The position numbers and the translations under genes are program-made. A stretch of 64,000 nucleotides of DNA, taken from assembly GCF_023656515.1 (NCBI RefSeq), contig NZ_JAMOFV010000006.1:3332036-3396035 (forward strand). The letters run 5' to 3'. Source of the stretch: Clostridium swellfunianum (lineage in GTDB: Bacteria; Bacillota; Clostridia; Clostridiales; Clostridiaceae). The notes below the pieces were generated by a model. The model was given only the letters and a program-made list of their open reading frames with translations. It was not told the DNA's origin and did not search any database. Positions 26,921 to 34,773 of this stretch are shown piece after piece (position 1 is the stretch's first letter; every line of letters begins with the position of its first letter).

Positions 26921-29254
26921 ATGGAAAAACAGCTGAAGATTCTTCCTCTGATTCCCTTAAGAGGTATCACGATATTTCCTTATATGGTCATGCATTTTGA
27001 TGTTGGCAGAGAAAAATCTATTTTAGCATTGGAAGATGCAATGCTAAATAGTCAGGAAATTTTTTTAGTTGCTCAAAAGGACGCTAAGGTTGAGGAACCT
27101 AGTGAGGATGACATATATACTATAGGTACTGTTTGTACCATTAAGCAAATATTGAAGCTTCCTGGAAACACTGTACGAGTGTTAGTTGAAGGAATAAATA
27201 GAGCAGAGTTGGCAAATGTTACACAACAGGAGCCGTTCTTTAAAGCGGAAATCAATATTCTTGAAGAGGCTGAGTGTGCGGAAGATAATAAATGTGAAGC
27301 CTTGATGCGTGCGGTGAAGAAAGCCTTCGATGAATATATTTCGCTTTCAGGAAATATGCCTAACGAACTTTTAATATCAACAGATGATCTGGAAAGCCCA
27401 GGAAGATTGGCAGATGTCATAAGTTCTTTTCTGATGCTTAAAGGTGAAACAAAGCAGGAATTATTAGAAGCTCATGATGCTAAGGATAGACTAGAAAAGC
27501 TTACAGTAGTTTTAAGAAATGAAATAGATATTCTAAAAATTGAAAGAAAAATTGGCGTTAAAGTTAAAAGTAAAATTGATAAAGTTCAAAAAGAATATTA
27601 TTTAAGAGAGCAGCTTAAAGCTATTCAAGAAGAGTTAGGCGAAGAAGATGAGGACAAGAAGGAAATTACAAGATATAAGAATAAGATAAATAAGGCTAAA
27701 CTTCCTAAGCCAGTTAAAGAAAAGGCTTTATATGAGCTTGACAGGCTAAAAAATAGTGGTTCTTACTCATCTGAAGGAGGCGTTATTCGAACTTACCTTG
27801 ATTGGATAATAGAGCTCCCTTGGAATAACTTAACTGAGGATAATTTAGACATTAAAAGAGCTAGAGAAGTGTTTGAAAGAGAACACTATGGCTTAGAAGA
27901 TGTTAAGGATAGAATAATTGAGTATTTAGCAGTTAGAAAGATGAGCAACTCCTTGAAGGGCCCTATAATTTGCCTTGTAGGACCTCCAGGAGTAGGTAAG
28001 ACGTCTATTGCACGTTCCATTGCAAATGCATTAAATAGGAATTTTGTAAGGATGTCTTTAGGCGGTGTAAGGGACGAGGCTGAAATAAGAGGTCATAGAA
28101 AGACTTATGTTGGTGCAATACCCGGAAGAGTTATATATGGAATGAAGCAAGCTAAGTCTAAAAATCCTTTATTTCTTTTAGACGAAATAGATAAGATGAG
28201 TAATGATTTTAGGGGAGACCCAGCTGACGCATTGCTTGAAGTTTTAGATGCTGAACAAAATAGTACCTTTAGAGATCACTACCTTGAACTTGATTTTGAT
28301 TTATCACAGGTATTATTTATAACTACTGCAAATAGCTTGGAAACTATTCCTAGACCACTTCTTGATAGAATGGAAGTGATAGAGGTATCTGGGTACACTT
28401 ATGAAGAAAAGTTCCATATTGCAAAAGACCACTTGATTCCAAAGCAGCTTAAGGAACACAATATTGAAGAGAATAAAATAACTTTTGCTGACAGCGCAAT
28501 TTATAATGTAATAGAAAACTATACTAGAGAATCTGGAGTAAGAAGTCTTGAAAGAAAGTTAGGGGCAGTTTTAAGGAAAACTATTGCAGAGATGCTGGAA
28601 AAAGATAAAGAAAATGCGCATATAACAGCAAGCCATGTTAAGAAGTATTTGGGACCTGCTATATTTACTTATGATAAAATAGACAAAGAAGATAAAATCG
28701 GTGTAGTTATGGGAATGGCTTGGACTGGATATGGTGGAGATACTTTGCCTGTAGAGGTTACAGTTATGCAGGGAGATGGAAAACTTGAGCTTACTGGACA
28801 ATTAGGTGATGTTATGAAAGAATCTGCAAGGGCAGGTTATAGTTATGTTAGGGCCAATGCTGAGAAGTATGGAATAAACCCAGAGTTCCGCAAGGATAAG
28901 GATGTGCATATTCATGTTCCAGAAGGTGCAGTTCCTAAAGATGGGCCATCTGCTGGAGTAACCATAATTACTGGATTAGTATCAGCCTTAAGTTCTAAAA
29001 AGGTTAAACATAATGTTGCTATGACAGGTGAAATAACACTAACGGGAAGGGTGCTTCCTATAGGTGGTTTGAAAGAAAAATGCCTTGCGGCCTATAGAGC
29101 AGGTATTGATACAGTTATTATTCCTAAGGACAATGAAAAAGATATGCTGAAGATTCCTAAGAGCATTAAGAGCAAGTTAACTTTTGTGTTAGCTGATAAA
29201 ATAGATGATGTGCTTCAAAATGCACTAGCAAGTGAGGATTATAATGGAAATTAA
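26921..29254 (+). CDS. lonA: ATP-dependent protease LonA
   Basis: Soluble Lon protease that degrades damaged and regulatory proteins. The 777-residue product has the N-terminal LON substrate-binding domain ([21 protein letters not shown]), a coiled helical middle ([21 protein letters not shown]), Walker [14 protein letters not shown] (about 355), Walker [12 protein letters not shown], and the protease domain with Ser in [10 protein letters not shown] and Lys in [13 protein letters not shown]. Ribosome binding site GAGGGGAG. The stop overlaps the start of engB by 11 bases, so these are translationally coupled. Confidence 0.98.
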   Translation: MEKQLKILPLIPLRGITIFPYMVMHFDVGREKSILALEDAMLNSQEIFLVAQKDAKVEEPSEDDIYTIGTVCTIKQILKLPGNTVRVLVEGINRAELANVTQQEPFFKAEINILEEAECAEDNKCEALMRAVKKAFDEYISLSGNMPNELLISTDDLESPGRLADVISSFLMLKGETKQELLEAHDAKDRLEKLTVVLRNEIDILKIERKIGVKVKSKIDKVQKEYYLREQLKAIQEELGEEDEDKKEITRYKNKINKAKLPKPVKEKALYELDRLKNSGSYSSEGGVIRTYLDWIIELPWNNLTEDNLDIKRAREVFEREHYGLEDVKDRIIEYLAVRKMSNSLKGPIICLVGPPGVGKTSIARSIANALNRNFVRMSLGGVRDEAEIRGHRKTYVGAIPGRVIYGMKQAKSKNPLFLLDEIDKMSNDFRGDPADALLEVLDAEQNSTFRDHYLELDFDLSQVLFITTANSLETIPRPLLDRMEVIEVSGYTYEEKFHIAKDHLIPKQLKEHNIEENKITFADSAIYNVIENYTRESGVRSLERKLGAVLRKTIAEMLEKDKENAHITASHVKKYLGPAIFTYDKIDKEDKIGVVMGMAWTGYGGDTLPVEVTVMQGDGKLELTGQLGDVMKESARAGYSYVRANAEKYGINPEFRKDKDVHIHVPEGAVPKDGPSAGVTIITGLVSALSSKKVKHNVAMTGEITLTGRVLPIGGLKEKCLAAYRAGIDTVIIPKDNEKDMLKIPKSIKSKLTFVLADKIDDVLQNALASEDYNGN

Positions 29255-29834
29255 ACAATCAGAATTTATTACCTCTGCTGTAACGCCTAATCAGTATCCA
29301 GAGGAAAATAGAGTTGAAATAGCTTTTGTTGGTAGATCTAATGTTGGTAAATCTTCTATAATTAACAGTCTTACAAATAGAAGGGGTCTTGCTAAGGTTA
29401 GTTCTACACCAGGTAAGACAAGGCTTATAAATTTTTTCCTTATTAATAATATATTTCACTTGGTAGATTTACCTGGCTATGGTTATGCAAAAGTTTCAAA
29501 GGTTGAAAAGCAAAGTTGGGGAAAGATAATTGAAAGTTATCTTTTAAACAGACCTCAGCTTAGGAAAGTTGTGCTTTTAGTAGATAGCCGTCATAAACCT
29601 TCCGAAGATGACATATTAATGTATAAATGGATTAAGCATTATGGTCATAATACCTTGATAGTAGCCACGAAGAAGGATAAGCTTAAAAAGAGTGAAATTC
29701 CGAAAAGTGAAAAGCTTATTAGGGAAACTTTAGAACTCTCTAAAGACGAAAAGGTCATGTTTTTCTCTTCGTTAAACAAGGAAGGAAGAGAAGAACTCTT
29801 AGATGAACTTTTCAAGGAGTTGGAGCAAGAGTAA
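29244..29834 (+). CDS. engB: Ribosome biogenesis GTP-binding protein EngB (YsxC)
   Basis: A small GTPase of 196 residues needed for assembly of the large ribosomal subunit. G1 is [10 protein letters not shown] (about residue 31), G3 DLPGYG, G4 TKKDK, G5-like FFSSL. The start at 29244 ([20 protein letters not shown]) is preferred: GTGAGGA lies 6-7 bases upstream, and it is the standard family start. It overlaps the lonA stop. Confidence 0.97.
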   Translation: MEIKQSEFITSAVTPNQYPEENRVEIAFVGRSNVGKSSIINSLTNRRGLAKVSSTPGKTRLINFFLINNIFHLVDLPGYGYAKVSKVEKQSWGKIIESYLLNRPQLRKVVLLVDSRHKPSEDDILMYKWIKHYGHNTLIVATKKDKLKKSEIPKSEKLIRETLELSKDEKVMFFSSLNKEGREELLDELFKELEQE

Positions 29835-29838
29835 TAGG

Positions 29839-29885
29839 AGCATTTCTAATCCATTAACTTTCACGGATTGGAAATGCTTTATTTT
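29839..29885 (+). terminator. Rho-independent terminator after engB
   Basis: AGCATTTCTAATCC / GGATTGGAAATGCT (one wobble pair) followed by TTATTTT. Confidence 0.8.
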
Positions 29886-29905
29886 AATTGTTGAAGAGGG
29901 ATAAG

Positions 29906-30649
29906 ATGGTTAGATATTTGCAAAATTTTTTAATTTATATATTTTTATATATACCACCCTTAATATTCTTTATTAGATGTTGTATTAAAAGACGAGTGAA
30001 TAAGCTCTTGCTTTTTGGGGTAGGTATCTTATACTTAACCCTAGCAATGTTTTCTCAAAACTTTTTACCATTTATATTAGTGCTTATGAATATAAGATTT
30101 ATTAAATCAGAAGATAATGGAATAATTACTGATGGATACGAAAATTACTTTAATTCCAGTAAAGATTATATTAGATATAATTTTAATATAAAAAATTTTA
30201 AGTTTTTAAATGGAATTGCTTATGGAGCATTAACTTATTCATCAACAATTGTTGCAAACATTATCATTGTTATGGTGCTTCAAGCGTATAATATCAACCT
30301 TAATGAACAGGAAATTGTTAGAGAGCTTTCTAAGGGTTCACTAAATCAATTATTATATATGTTTCCTATGATGGTTTTGTTTGCGCCAATAGTTGAAGAA
30401 TTTACCTTTAGATGGTTGTTGTTTGAAAAAATATTAAGACCTAGAATAGGAATATATATGGCGGCTTTTATATCTAGCATTATGTTTTCTTTAATACATT
30501 TCAATTTAAGATCTTTTCCTGTAATAATGCTTATAGGAATTATTAATTGCTATTTCATAGATAAAAAGGGTTATTGGTATGCAGTTTTTAATCATCTAGT
30601 ATTCAATTCTGTTACTGCTGTAATAATGCTCTTACAAAAAATAAGCTGA
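29906..30649 (+). CDS. CPBP-family intramembrane metalloprotease
   Basis: A 247-residue polytopic membrane protein of the CPBP (CAAX protease / bacteriocin-processing, Abi) family. The diagnostic motifs are EEFTFRWLLFE (EExxxR), HFNLRSF and NHLVFNS, all in the last 100 residues. About six membrane segments. Family members cleave membrane substrates or give immunity to peptide toxins; the role here is unknown. The start at 29906 is chosen for GAAGAGGGA 8 bases upstream over an ATG-less longer start at 29888. Its terminator overlaps its own stop codon. Confidence 0.85.
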   Translation: MVRYLQNFLIYIFLYIPPLIFFIRCCIKRRVNKLLLFGVGILYLTLAMFSQNFLPFILVLMNIRFIKSEDNGIITDGYENYFNSSKDYIRYNFNIKNFKFLNGIAYGALTYSSTIVANIIIVMVLQAYNINLNEQEIVRELSKGSLNQLLYMFPMMVLFAPIVEEFTFRWLLFEKILRPRIGIYMAAFISSIMFSLIHFNLRSFPVIMLIGIINCYFIDKKGYWYAVFNHLVFNSVTAVIMLLQKIS

Positions 30650-30682
30650 ACTTTAAATTTATAAAGTTCAGCTTATTTTTTT
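30639..30682 (+). terminator. Rho-independent terminator overlapping the CPBP stop
   Basis: ATAAGCTGAACTTTA / TAAAGTTCAGCTTAT, a perfect 15-bp stem with T run. The left arm contains the TGA stop codon of the CPBP gene. Confidence 0.88.
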
Positions 30683-30761
30683 GTGTCAAAAAGTCTTTCT
30701 CGGAATAGTATATATTAGAAAACAAAAGACAGAAAATCTTCTGGAAAGGAGGAGTGGTAGG

Positions 30762-31106
30762 GTGAACAGTGCATCAAGAGAACTCGCAGTAACCACATAC
30801 ACCAATCCTATAGGCCCAGTTGGTGGATGGGGAAGAGGCAATAACAATATCATCATATGGGTGGTATTAATAATAATCTTCCTTGGCTTTACTGGGAATG
30901 ACTTCGGATTTGGCGGATGTGGCGGCGGATGTGGTAGCCATAAGAAACATCATCATAAGAGAGGTAGAAATAATAACTTCTTTGGTGATAATGGATGGTT
31001 CATATTAATCATATTCGCTATATTTTTCCTATTTAACGACGGAGGAGGAGCAAACACAAACATTATAAATGTTGATACAGATGCAGAAGATGCAGCAACT
31101 TGTTAG
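30762..31106 (+). CDS. Gly/Cys/His-rich small membrane protein, possible spore protein
   Basis: A 114-residue protein starting at GTG 30762, with AAAGGAGG 9 bases upstream; upstream in-frame starts have no such site. The sequence has a membrane helix (IIIWVVLIIIFLGFTG, about 33-48), then GGCGGGCGSHKKHHHKRGR (Gly/Cys/His/Lys), a second helix (WFILIIFAIFFLFNDGG) and an acidic tail ending in Cys. The composition and its place beside two Cys-rich paralogues resemble small sporulation-related coat or membrane proteins, but I cannot name a family. The His/Cys cluster could bind metal. Confidence 0.7.
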   Translation: MNSASRELAVTTYTNPIGPVGGWGRGNNNIIIWVVLIIIFLGFTGNDFGFGGCGGGCGSHKKHHHKRGRNNNFFGDNGWFILIIFAIFFLFNDGGGANTNIINVDTDAEDAATC

Positions 31107-31176
31107 TTAACGAAGGCTGGAAAATAAATAGCCTGGGCTGAGAGGAAGCCCTTAATGAAAAGGAGGATATAAATTT

Positions 31177-31473
31177 ATGAGTAAAAAGTGTTGTAAAGAA
31201 AATTATTGCGAGAACAAAGGTACATTCTTAGGATTAGGAAACTGCTGCTGTGATTTCCCAACTTTAATAATATTAATACTGATAATACTTCAGTTTAATA
31301 AAAAAGGAAATTGGGGATTTTCTGCTCCAGTAGCTCAAGCTGTTGATGAATGTGGAAATTCTGCTCCAGTAGCTCCAGGTAACTTCTTTGGAGGCCACAA
31401 TTTAATCGACAACAGCATTCTGTTCATAATTGCACTGTATTTCCTTTCCTGCTGCAATCCTTGCAGAAAATAG
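31177..31473 (+). CDS. Cys-rich hydrophobic protein, paralogue A
   Basis: A 98-residue protein with CC near the start, then NCCCDFPTLIILILIILQFN (an unusual Cys run leading into a helix), a spacer, and DNSILFIIALYFLSCCNPCRK at the end. The paralogue at 32205 has the same layout. The spacer carries an internal repeat, SAPVAQAVDECGN / SAPVAPGN. Ribosome binding site AAAGGAGG. The Cys clusters lie at the membrane edges, which would suit disulphide cross-linking in a spore layer; this is inference. Function unknown. Confidence 0.72.
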   Translation: MSKKCCKENYCENKGTFLGLGNCCCDFPTLIILILIILQFNKKGNWGFSAPVAQAVDECGNSAPVAPGNFFGGHNLIDNSILFIIALYFLSCCNPCRK

Positions 31474-31482
31474 ACTTTAATT

Positions 31483-31508
31483 GGAGGGCTGATTATAGCC
31501 CTCCTTAT
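31483..31508 (+). terminator. Possible terminator
   Basis: GGAGGGCT / AGCCCTCC hairpin, loop GATTAT, followed by the weak tract TTATC. Confidence 0.4.
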
Positions 31509-31563
31509 CATAACATAAAAATAACTGCTTAATTAAGGAAAGGAATTCAGGGGAGGTGAATTT

Positions 31564-31914
31564 ATGGGAAAGCATAATAGAAAACATAACAGGAATAAAG
31601 AGGACAATAATCAAGGAAATAATAATTTAAATAATTTTGATATGGGACAGGTGGGGAATTTATTAAACATGGATCCTAGCCAACTGTCAGGTATGCTCAA
31701 TAATATAGATATGAATCAAATCTCTTCTATGCTTCAAGGAATGGGTGGAGGTGGTTCAGCTTCAAAAGGTGGAGAGTCTAATATGACTCAAGGTAATTAT
31801 GATAAAAGAATGGAGCTTTTAAACGCAATGAAACCACTAGTTGATGCTGAAAAGTCTCAGCTTATTGACTCGATAATCCAAATATATAATATAAGCAGGA
31901 TTATGAAAAAATAG
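31564..31914 (+). CDS. Asn-rich protein, function unknown
   Basis: A 116-residue protein. The N-terminus is basic and Asn-rich (KHNRKHNRNKEDNNQGNNN). Two related units follow, MGQVGNLLNMDPSQLSGMLNN and MNQISSMLQGM, then a Gly/Ser linker and a helical C-terminus (RMELLNAMKPLVDAEKSQLIDSIIQIYNISRIM). Ribosome binding site GGGGAGGTGA at good spacing. There is no signal or membrane segment. It sits between two Cys-rich paralogues. I do not recognise the family; a structural or sporulation role is only suggested by its neighbours. Confidence 0.7.
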   Translation: MGKHNRKHNRNKEDNNQGNNNLNNFDMGQVGNLLNMDPSQLSGMLNNIDMNQISSMLQGMGGGGSASKGGESNMTQGNYDKRMELLNAMKPLVDAEKSQLIDSIIQIYNISRIMKK

Positions 31915-32204
31915 GCAATACTATACTCAATATTTTGCGCATAGATTATATTCATAAACTAAAAATTAGATGTATACTTAAAATAAAATTTATAAAAAAC
32001 TGAGGAGCCTAATAGCACAAAAAATTTTACAACAGAATATTATGTAGTATAAACGAATGAAATACAAAGCCCAAAAGAAACAGCAAATCCATATATCCCA
32101 AGATACAAGAGAATTAAGCTGTTTCAATAAACTTTCATCGTTTAAAAAACAAAAGTTTAAGAATAGATTACGCTAAACCATTGCCCAAGAAAGGGGGGTT
32201 TCAT
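31915..32204 (+). other. Intergenic region without a recognised gene
   Basis: About 290 bases, AT-rich. A GAGGAGCC string near 32000 is not followed by a usable start. No convincing promoter, hairpin or RNA was found. Confidence 0.4.
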
Positions 32205-32447
32205 ATGAGTAGAAAGCACAGACACGGGTATTGTTATGATGAAAAAGGTCTCAGCAATTGCTGCTGCAGTTTCCCAACTCTAGTAATTCTTATCCTTATA
32301 ATCCTTCAGTTCAACAGACACGGCTTATACGGTGCAAACAATGCTGACGGAGTTGGAAATCTGGGATACTTTGGAACAGTAGATAACAGCATATTATTCA
32401 TCATAGCTCTATTCTATCTTTCCTGCTGCAACCCATGCAAAAGATAG
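32205..32447 (+). CDS. Cys-rich hydrophobic protein, paralogue B
   Basis: An 80-residue protein starting at ATG 32205; GGGGGG at 32193-32198 is the ribosome binding site. An in-frame TTG at 32181 is upstream of that site and unlikely. Layout matches paralogue A: basic and His-rich start (SRKHRHGYCYDEKG), NCCCSFPTLVILILIILQFN, short spacer, DNSILFIIALFYLSCCNPCKR. The near identity of both helices with paralogue A contrasts with the different spacers, indicating that the helices and Cys clusters are the conserved part. Function unknown. Confidence 0.72.
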   Translation: MSRKHRHGYCYDEKGLSNCCCSFPTLVILILIILQFNRHGLYGANNADGVGNLGYFGTVDNSILFIIALFYLSCCNPCKR

Positions 32448-32461
32448 TGTAATATAAACCG

Positions 32462-32497
32462 AAAAGGAGAACCTGAAAAAGGTTCTCCTTATTTTTA
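32462..32497. terminator. Terminator between paralogue B and bactofilin gene
   Basis: AAGGAGAACC / GGTTCTCCTT, loop TGAAAAA, followed by ATTTTT on the plus strand and TTTT on the minus strand. Confidence 0.8.
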
Positions 32498-32866
32498 CTC
32501 AAGTACTTCGGAGGCATTTTTAGTTGTAATCATGGTACATTTACCATCGAAGGAGCCTCCCTCTTTTATTATTAGGTTTTTAACTGTAATGTCACCTGAA
32601 ATTCTCCCACTTGATTCTATGGTTAACGAATTGTCACAAATAACATTACCCTCTACTTTTCCATTTATAAAAGCACTTTTGCAACTTATATTACTTCTGC
32701 ATGAAGAGTTTTTACCCAATACAATCTCATCTTGCCAAAGTATATCACCATCAACAGTGCCATCTATTTTTATCAAGCCTTCACCTGAGAGCGAGCCATT
32801 AATTAAACATTTCTCTCCTATTAATGTTTCAATCTTGTTCAGATTTTTTTCTTTTTCATTAAACAT
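32495..32866 (-). CDS. Bactofilin family cytoskeletal protein
   Basis: A 123-residue polymer-forming protein (bactofilin, formerly DUF583). The repeating right-handed beta-helix pattern is plain: GSLSGEGLIKIDGTVDGDI, FINGKVEGNVICDNSLTI, SGRISGDITVKNLIIKEGG. Bactofilins form membrane-associated filaments that place cell-wall or division enzymes. Ribosome binding site GGGGGG upstream on the minus strand. It is a single gene here; clostridial members are often next to a peptidase gene, which is not the case. Confidence 0.92.
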   Translation of the reverse strand: MFNEKEKNLNKIETLIGEKCLINGSLSGEGLIKIDGTVDGDILWQDEIVLGKNSSCRSNISCKSAFINGKVEGNVICDNSLTIESSGRISGDITVKNLIIKEGGSFDGKCTMITTKNASEVLE

Positions 32867-33121
32867 ATGTACCCCCCATTTTTAGCAAGTATTTTCAAAG
32901 CTATTATATTACTTGAAACTTACTTATATTCCATAACTTGAAGGTTAAACTGTGGCGTATGAATATTAAAGTAGCCGTAAAGGTTTTGCCCATCTGCACA
33001 AAAAATATTTGAATAAAGCTGGATTTATGATAATTAATAATATTTATAAAAAATATGATAAAAAATTAGAAAAATGTGTTTTTATATGAATAAAATATCT
33101 TCAATTGGTCAATATTAATAA

Positions 33122-33234
33122 TGTAAATTGGAGATAAAATCTCCAAAGCATATAATGAAAGCATCACACTTTCATTTAATGCTAGAACCCCCCATCCCCC
33201 TTGGGACCGCTAACCACGGTCCCTTTTGTTTTTA
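33122..33234 (+). ncRNA. Candidate small regulatory RNA
   Basis: No gene on either strand explains this stretch, yet it has three hairpins in order. First TTGGAGAT / ATCTCCAA (33128-33146). Second AGCAT-x2-AATGAAAG / CTTTCATT-x2-ATGCT (33147-33183), 13 bp with one internal loop. Third a terminator, GGGACCG / CGGTCCC (33203-33223) followed by TTTTGTTTTT. Between the second and third lies an unpaired C-rich segment (33186-33200) that could bind ribosome binding sites. The terminator points right, while both neighbouring genes are read leftwards, so it must end another transcript. No clear promoter was found; the 5' end is a guess. Confidence 0.55.
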
Positions 33235-33243
33235 AAATTTTTA

Positions 33244-34191
33244 TTAATCTAGGGTTATAGAATAAATTTTAAAATAATTATTTTCCTCTGCTTTCCCATT
33301 AGGCTTTAGTAAAACATTTAAAGAATAATTCTTAATTTTATCTTTATTTAAATTAGATATTCCTTTAAAGTTTAAAGTCCATGTAATTTCTGAGGTATCA
33401 CCATTTTTATCGGATTTGCTATCTCTGAATATACAGTTTTGGAATGCATAGGTATTATTTTCTCCTGCAATTTTTCCAATGACAGAAATATCTTGTCCGC
33501 TTAAACCAGGATAAAAGATATTAGCCGGTTTATTTGGTTCACTTCCAGGAAGAGCTTCTATGTATTTGATAAAGGAAAAAATGCTGTCTTTACCCATGTA
33601 ATTATCCTTATAGTTGAATACAACATTCTCAAGCTTACTTACATCATGCATATACATGAAAGTCGAGAGCTCGATTTTGTTTGAAGTTAGCTTTCCAGTC
33701 ATAAATCTAGGAGTTTTATTGTTTGTGCAGTCAGAGAAACCAATAATGCTGTTTGAAGCACAAAATATATCTTTAAACTTTCCTTCACTCCACATGAATA
33801 CATGCTGTAATGGAGTTTCCTTTTGTGATGCTTGTACGAAAATTTCAGGCGTTTTGTCCCTTGTGATGTCCATTAATGTAACTTTCAATGGATTGCTAAC
33901 ATCATATATACCAACTGTGGGCAGTTTTTTGTCCGGCTCCAAAAGCAAGCTTTTTTCTCCTGTGTTTACTTCCATGTAGTACTTGTCCTTTTCTGTTTTA
34001 ATATAAAGGATATCCTTTTTTCCATCCCCAGTTAAGTCGCTTTGGAGAAGTTTGTTATTATCCACCAAAGTGTTAAAGGTCGGTGAGGATTTTCTTGTCA
34101 GTAGAAGAATAAGTGAAAGGATTAAAATAATGGTAACTAAAACAGAATAGTAAATATGTTTTTTCTTTAGAAATATTACCCTAAATTTCAT
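33244..34191 (-). CDS. Membrane-anchored protein with FG-GAP/VCBS-like segment
   Basis: A 315-residue protein. The start at 34191 (MKFRVIFLKKKHIYYS) is chosen because GGAGGTGAT lies 7 bases upstream on the minus strand. A basic stretch then one membrane helix (about 16-36, VLVTIILILSLILLL) places the rest outside the cell. The segment LLQSDLTGDGKKDILYIKT and LMDITRDKTPEIFVQAS resemble FG-GAP/VCBS-type calcium-binding loops (DxTxDGxxD). The C-terminal half is unrecognised. Probable surface protein of unknown function. No terminator in its own direction was found. Confidence 0.75.
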   Translation of the reverse strand: MKFRVIFLKKKHIYYSVLVTIILILSLILLLTRKSSPTFNTLVDNNKLLQSDLTGDGKKDILYIKTEKDKYYMEVNTGEKSLLLEPDKKLPTVGIYDVSNPLKVTLMDITRDKTPEIFVQASQKETPLQHVFMWSEGKFKDIFCASNSIIGFSDCTNNKTPRFMTGKLTSNKIELSTFMYMHDVSKLENVVFNYKDNYMGKDSIFSFIKYIEALPGSEPNKPANIFYPGLSGQDISVIGKIAGENNTYAFQNCIFRDSKSDKNGDTSEITWTLNFKGISNLNKDKIKNYSLNVLLKPNGKAEENNYFKIYSITLD

Positions 34192-34297
34192 ATAAATCAC
34201 CTCCATTTAATTATATGAAGGAATTATATATTTAATTAATTTACACAAAATAAAATTAGAGATTTTATAAATATTTTATAAGGGAGGATAATTATTT

Positions 34298-34726
34298 ATG
34301 AATAATGATGAGATGTTTTTAACAAAAATGCTAAGAGGAGAGAATATGGGGATAAATTTATATGAAAAATATATAAGCAAGCTTCCCAAGGGGCAGTATA
34401 AGAGAGAAATAGAAAAATTTAGACAAGAACACATAAGACATAAAAGCAGACTTGAAAATATAATGTCCTCTAGAGACATAGAAGTAAGCAGTGAAATAGG
34501 TTTACAAGGGAAAATGACTGAAGTTATGACAGCTGCAAGATTAATTTTTAAGAATAATCCTAAGTCTATACTTAAAGAAATTCGCAAGGGTGAGTTTATG
34601 GCTGCAAAATATAGCAAGGAATATCTTTCAGAGTTCAGTGAAAGCTTAAAACCAGATATAGAAAAGATAATTAAGGAAGATAGTGAACGGATATCAAGGC
34701 TGGATAAAATTATAGAAACGTTGTAA
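34298..34726 (+). CDS. Ferritin-like / DUF2383-type helical protein
   Basis: A 142-residue all-helical protein. It has Glu and His at spacing seen in ferritin-like bundles (EKYIS, EHIRHKSRLENI, GEFMAAKYSKEYLSE, EKIIKEDSERISRLDKI). The resemblance to DUF2383-like four-helix proteins is moderate, and metal ligands cannot be assigned with certainty. There is no signal peptide. Ribosome binding site AGGGAGGA. It lies 47 bases before a lipoprotein gene. Alternative: a simple coiled-coil protein. Confidence 0.6.
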   Translation: MNNDEMFLTKMLRGENMGINLYEKYISKLPKGQYKREIEKFRQEHIRHKSRLENIMSSRDIEVSSEIGLQGKMTEVMTAARLIFKNNPKSILKEIRKGEFMAAKYSKEYLSEFSESLKPDIEKIIKEDSERISRLDKIIETL

Positions 34727-34773
34727 ACCTAAACTATTAGAATATTATATGTTTATTGAAGGGAGGGTGAGAA

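Noticed and set aside
32532-32885. A 117-codon frame antisense to bactofilin
   Set aside because: The bactofilin frame has a clear fold pattern; this is its shadow.
33195-33233. Resemblance of TGGGACCGC to the T-box core (UGGNACCGC)
   Set aside because: There is no Stem I, specifier or downstream aminoacyl-tRNA synthetase or amino acid gene on the plus strand; the match is inside the simple terminator stem. Probably chance.
33155-33235. A 26-codon frame (ATG AAA GCA ...) inside the candidate sRNA, as a leader peptide
   Set aside because: No ribosome binding site at proper distance, the frame runs through the terminator stem, and no gene follows on that strand.
33614-33979. A 121-codon frame antisense to the anchored FG-GAP-like gene
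   Set aside because: No ribosome binding site; the opposite frame has signal, GGAGGTGAT site and domain hints.
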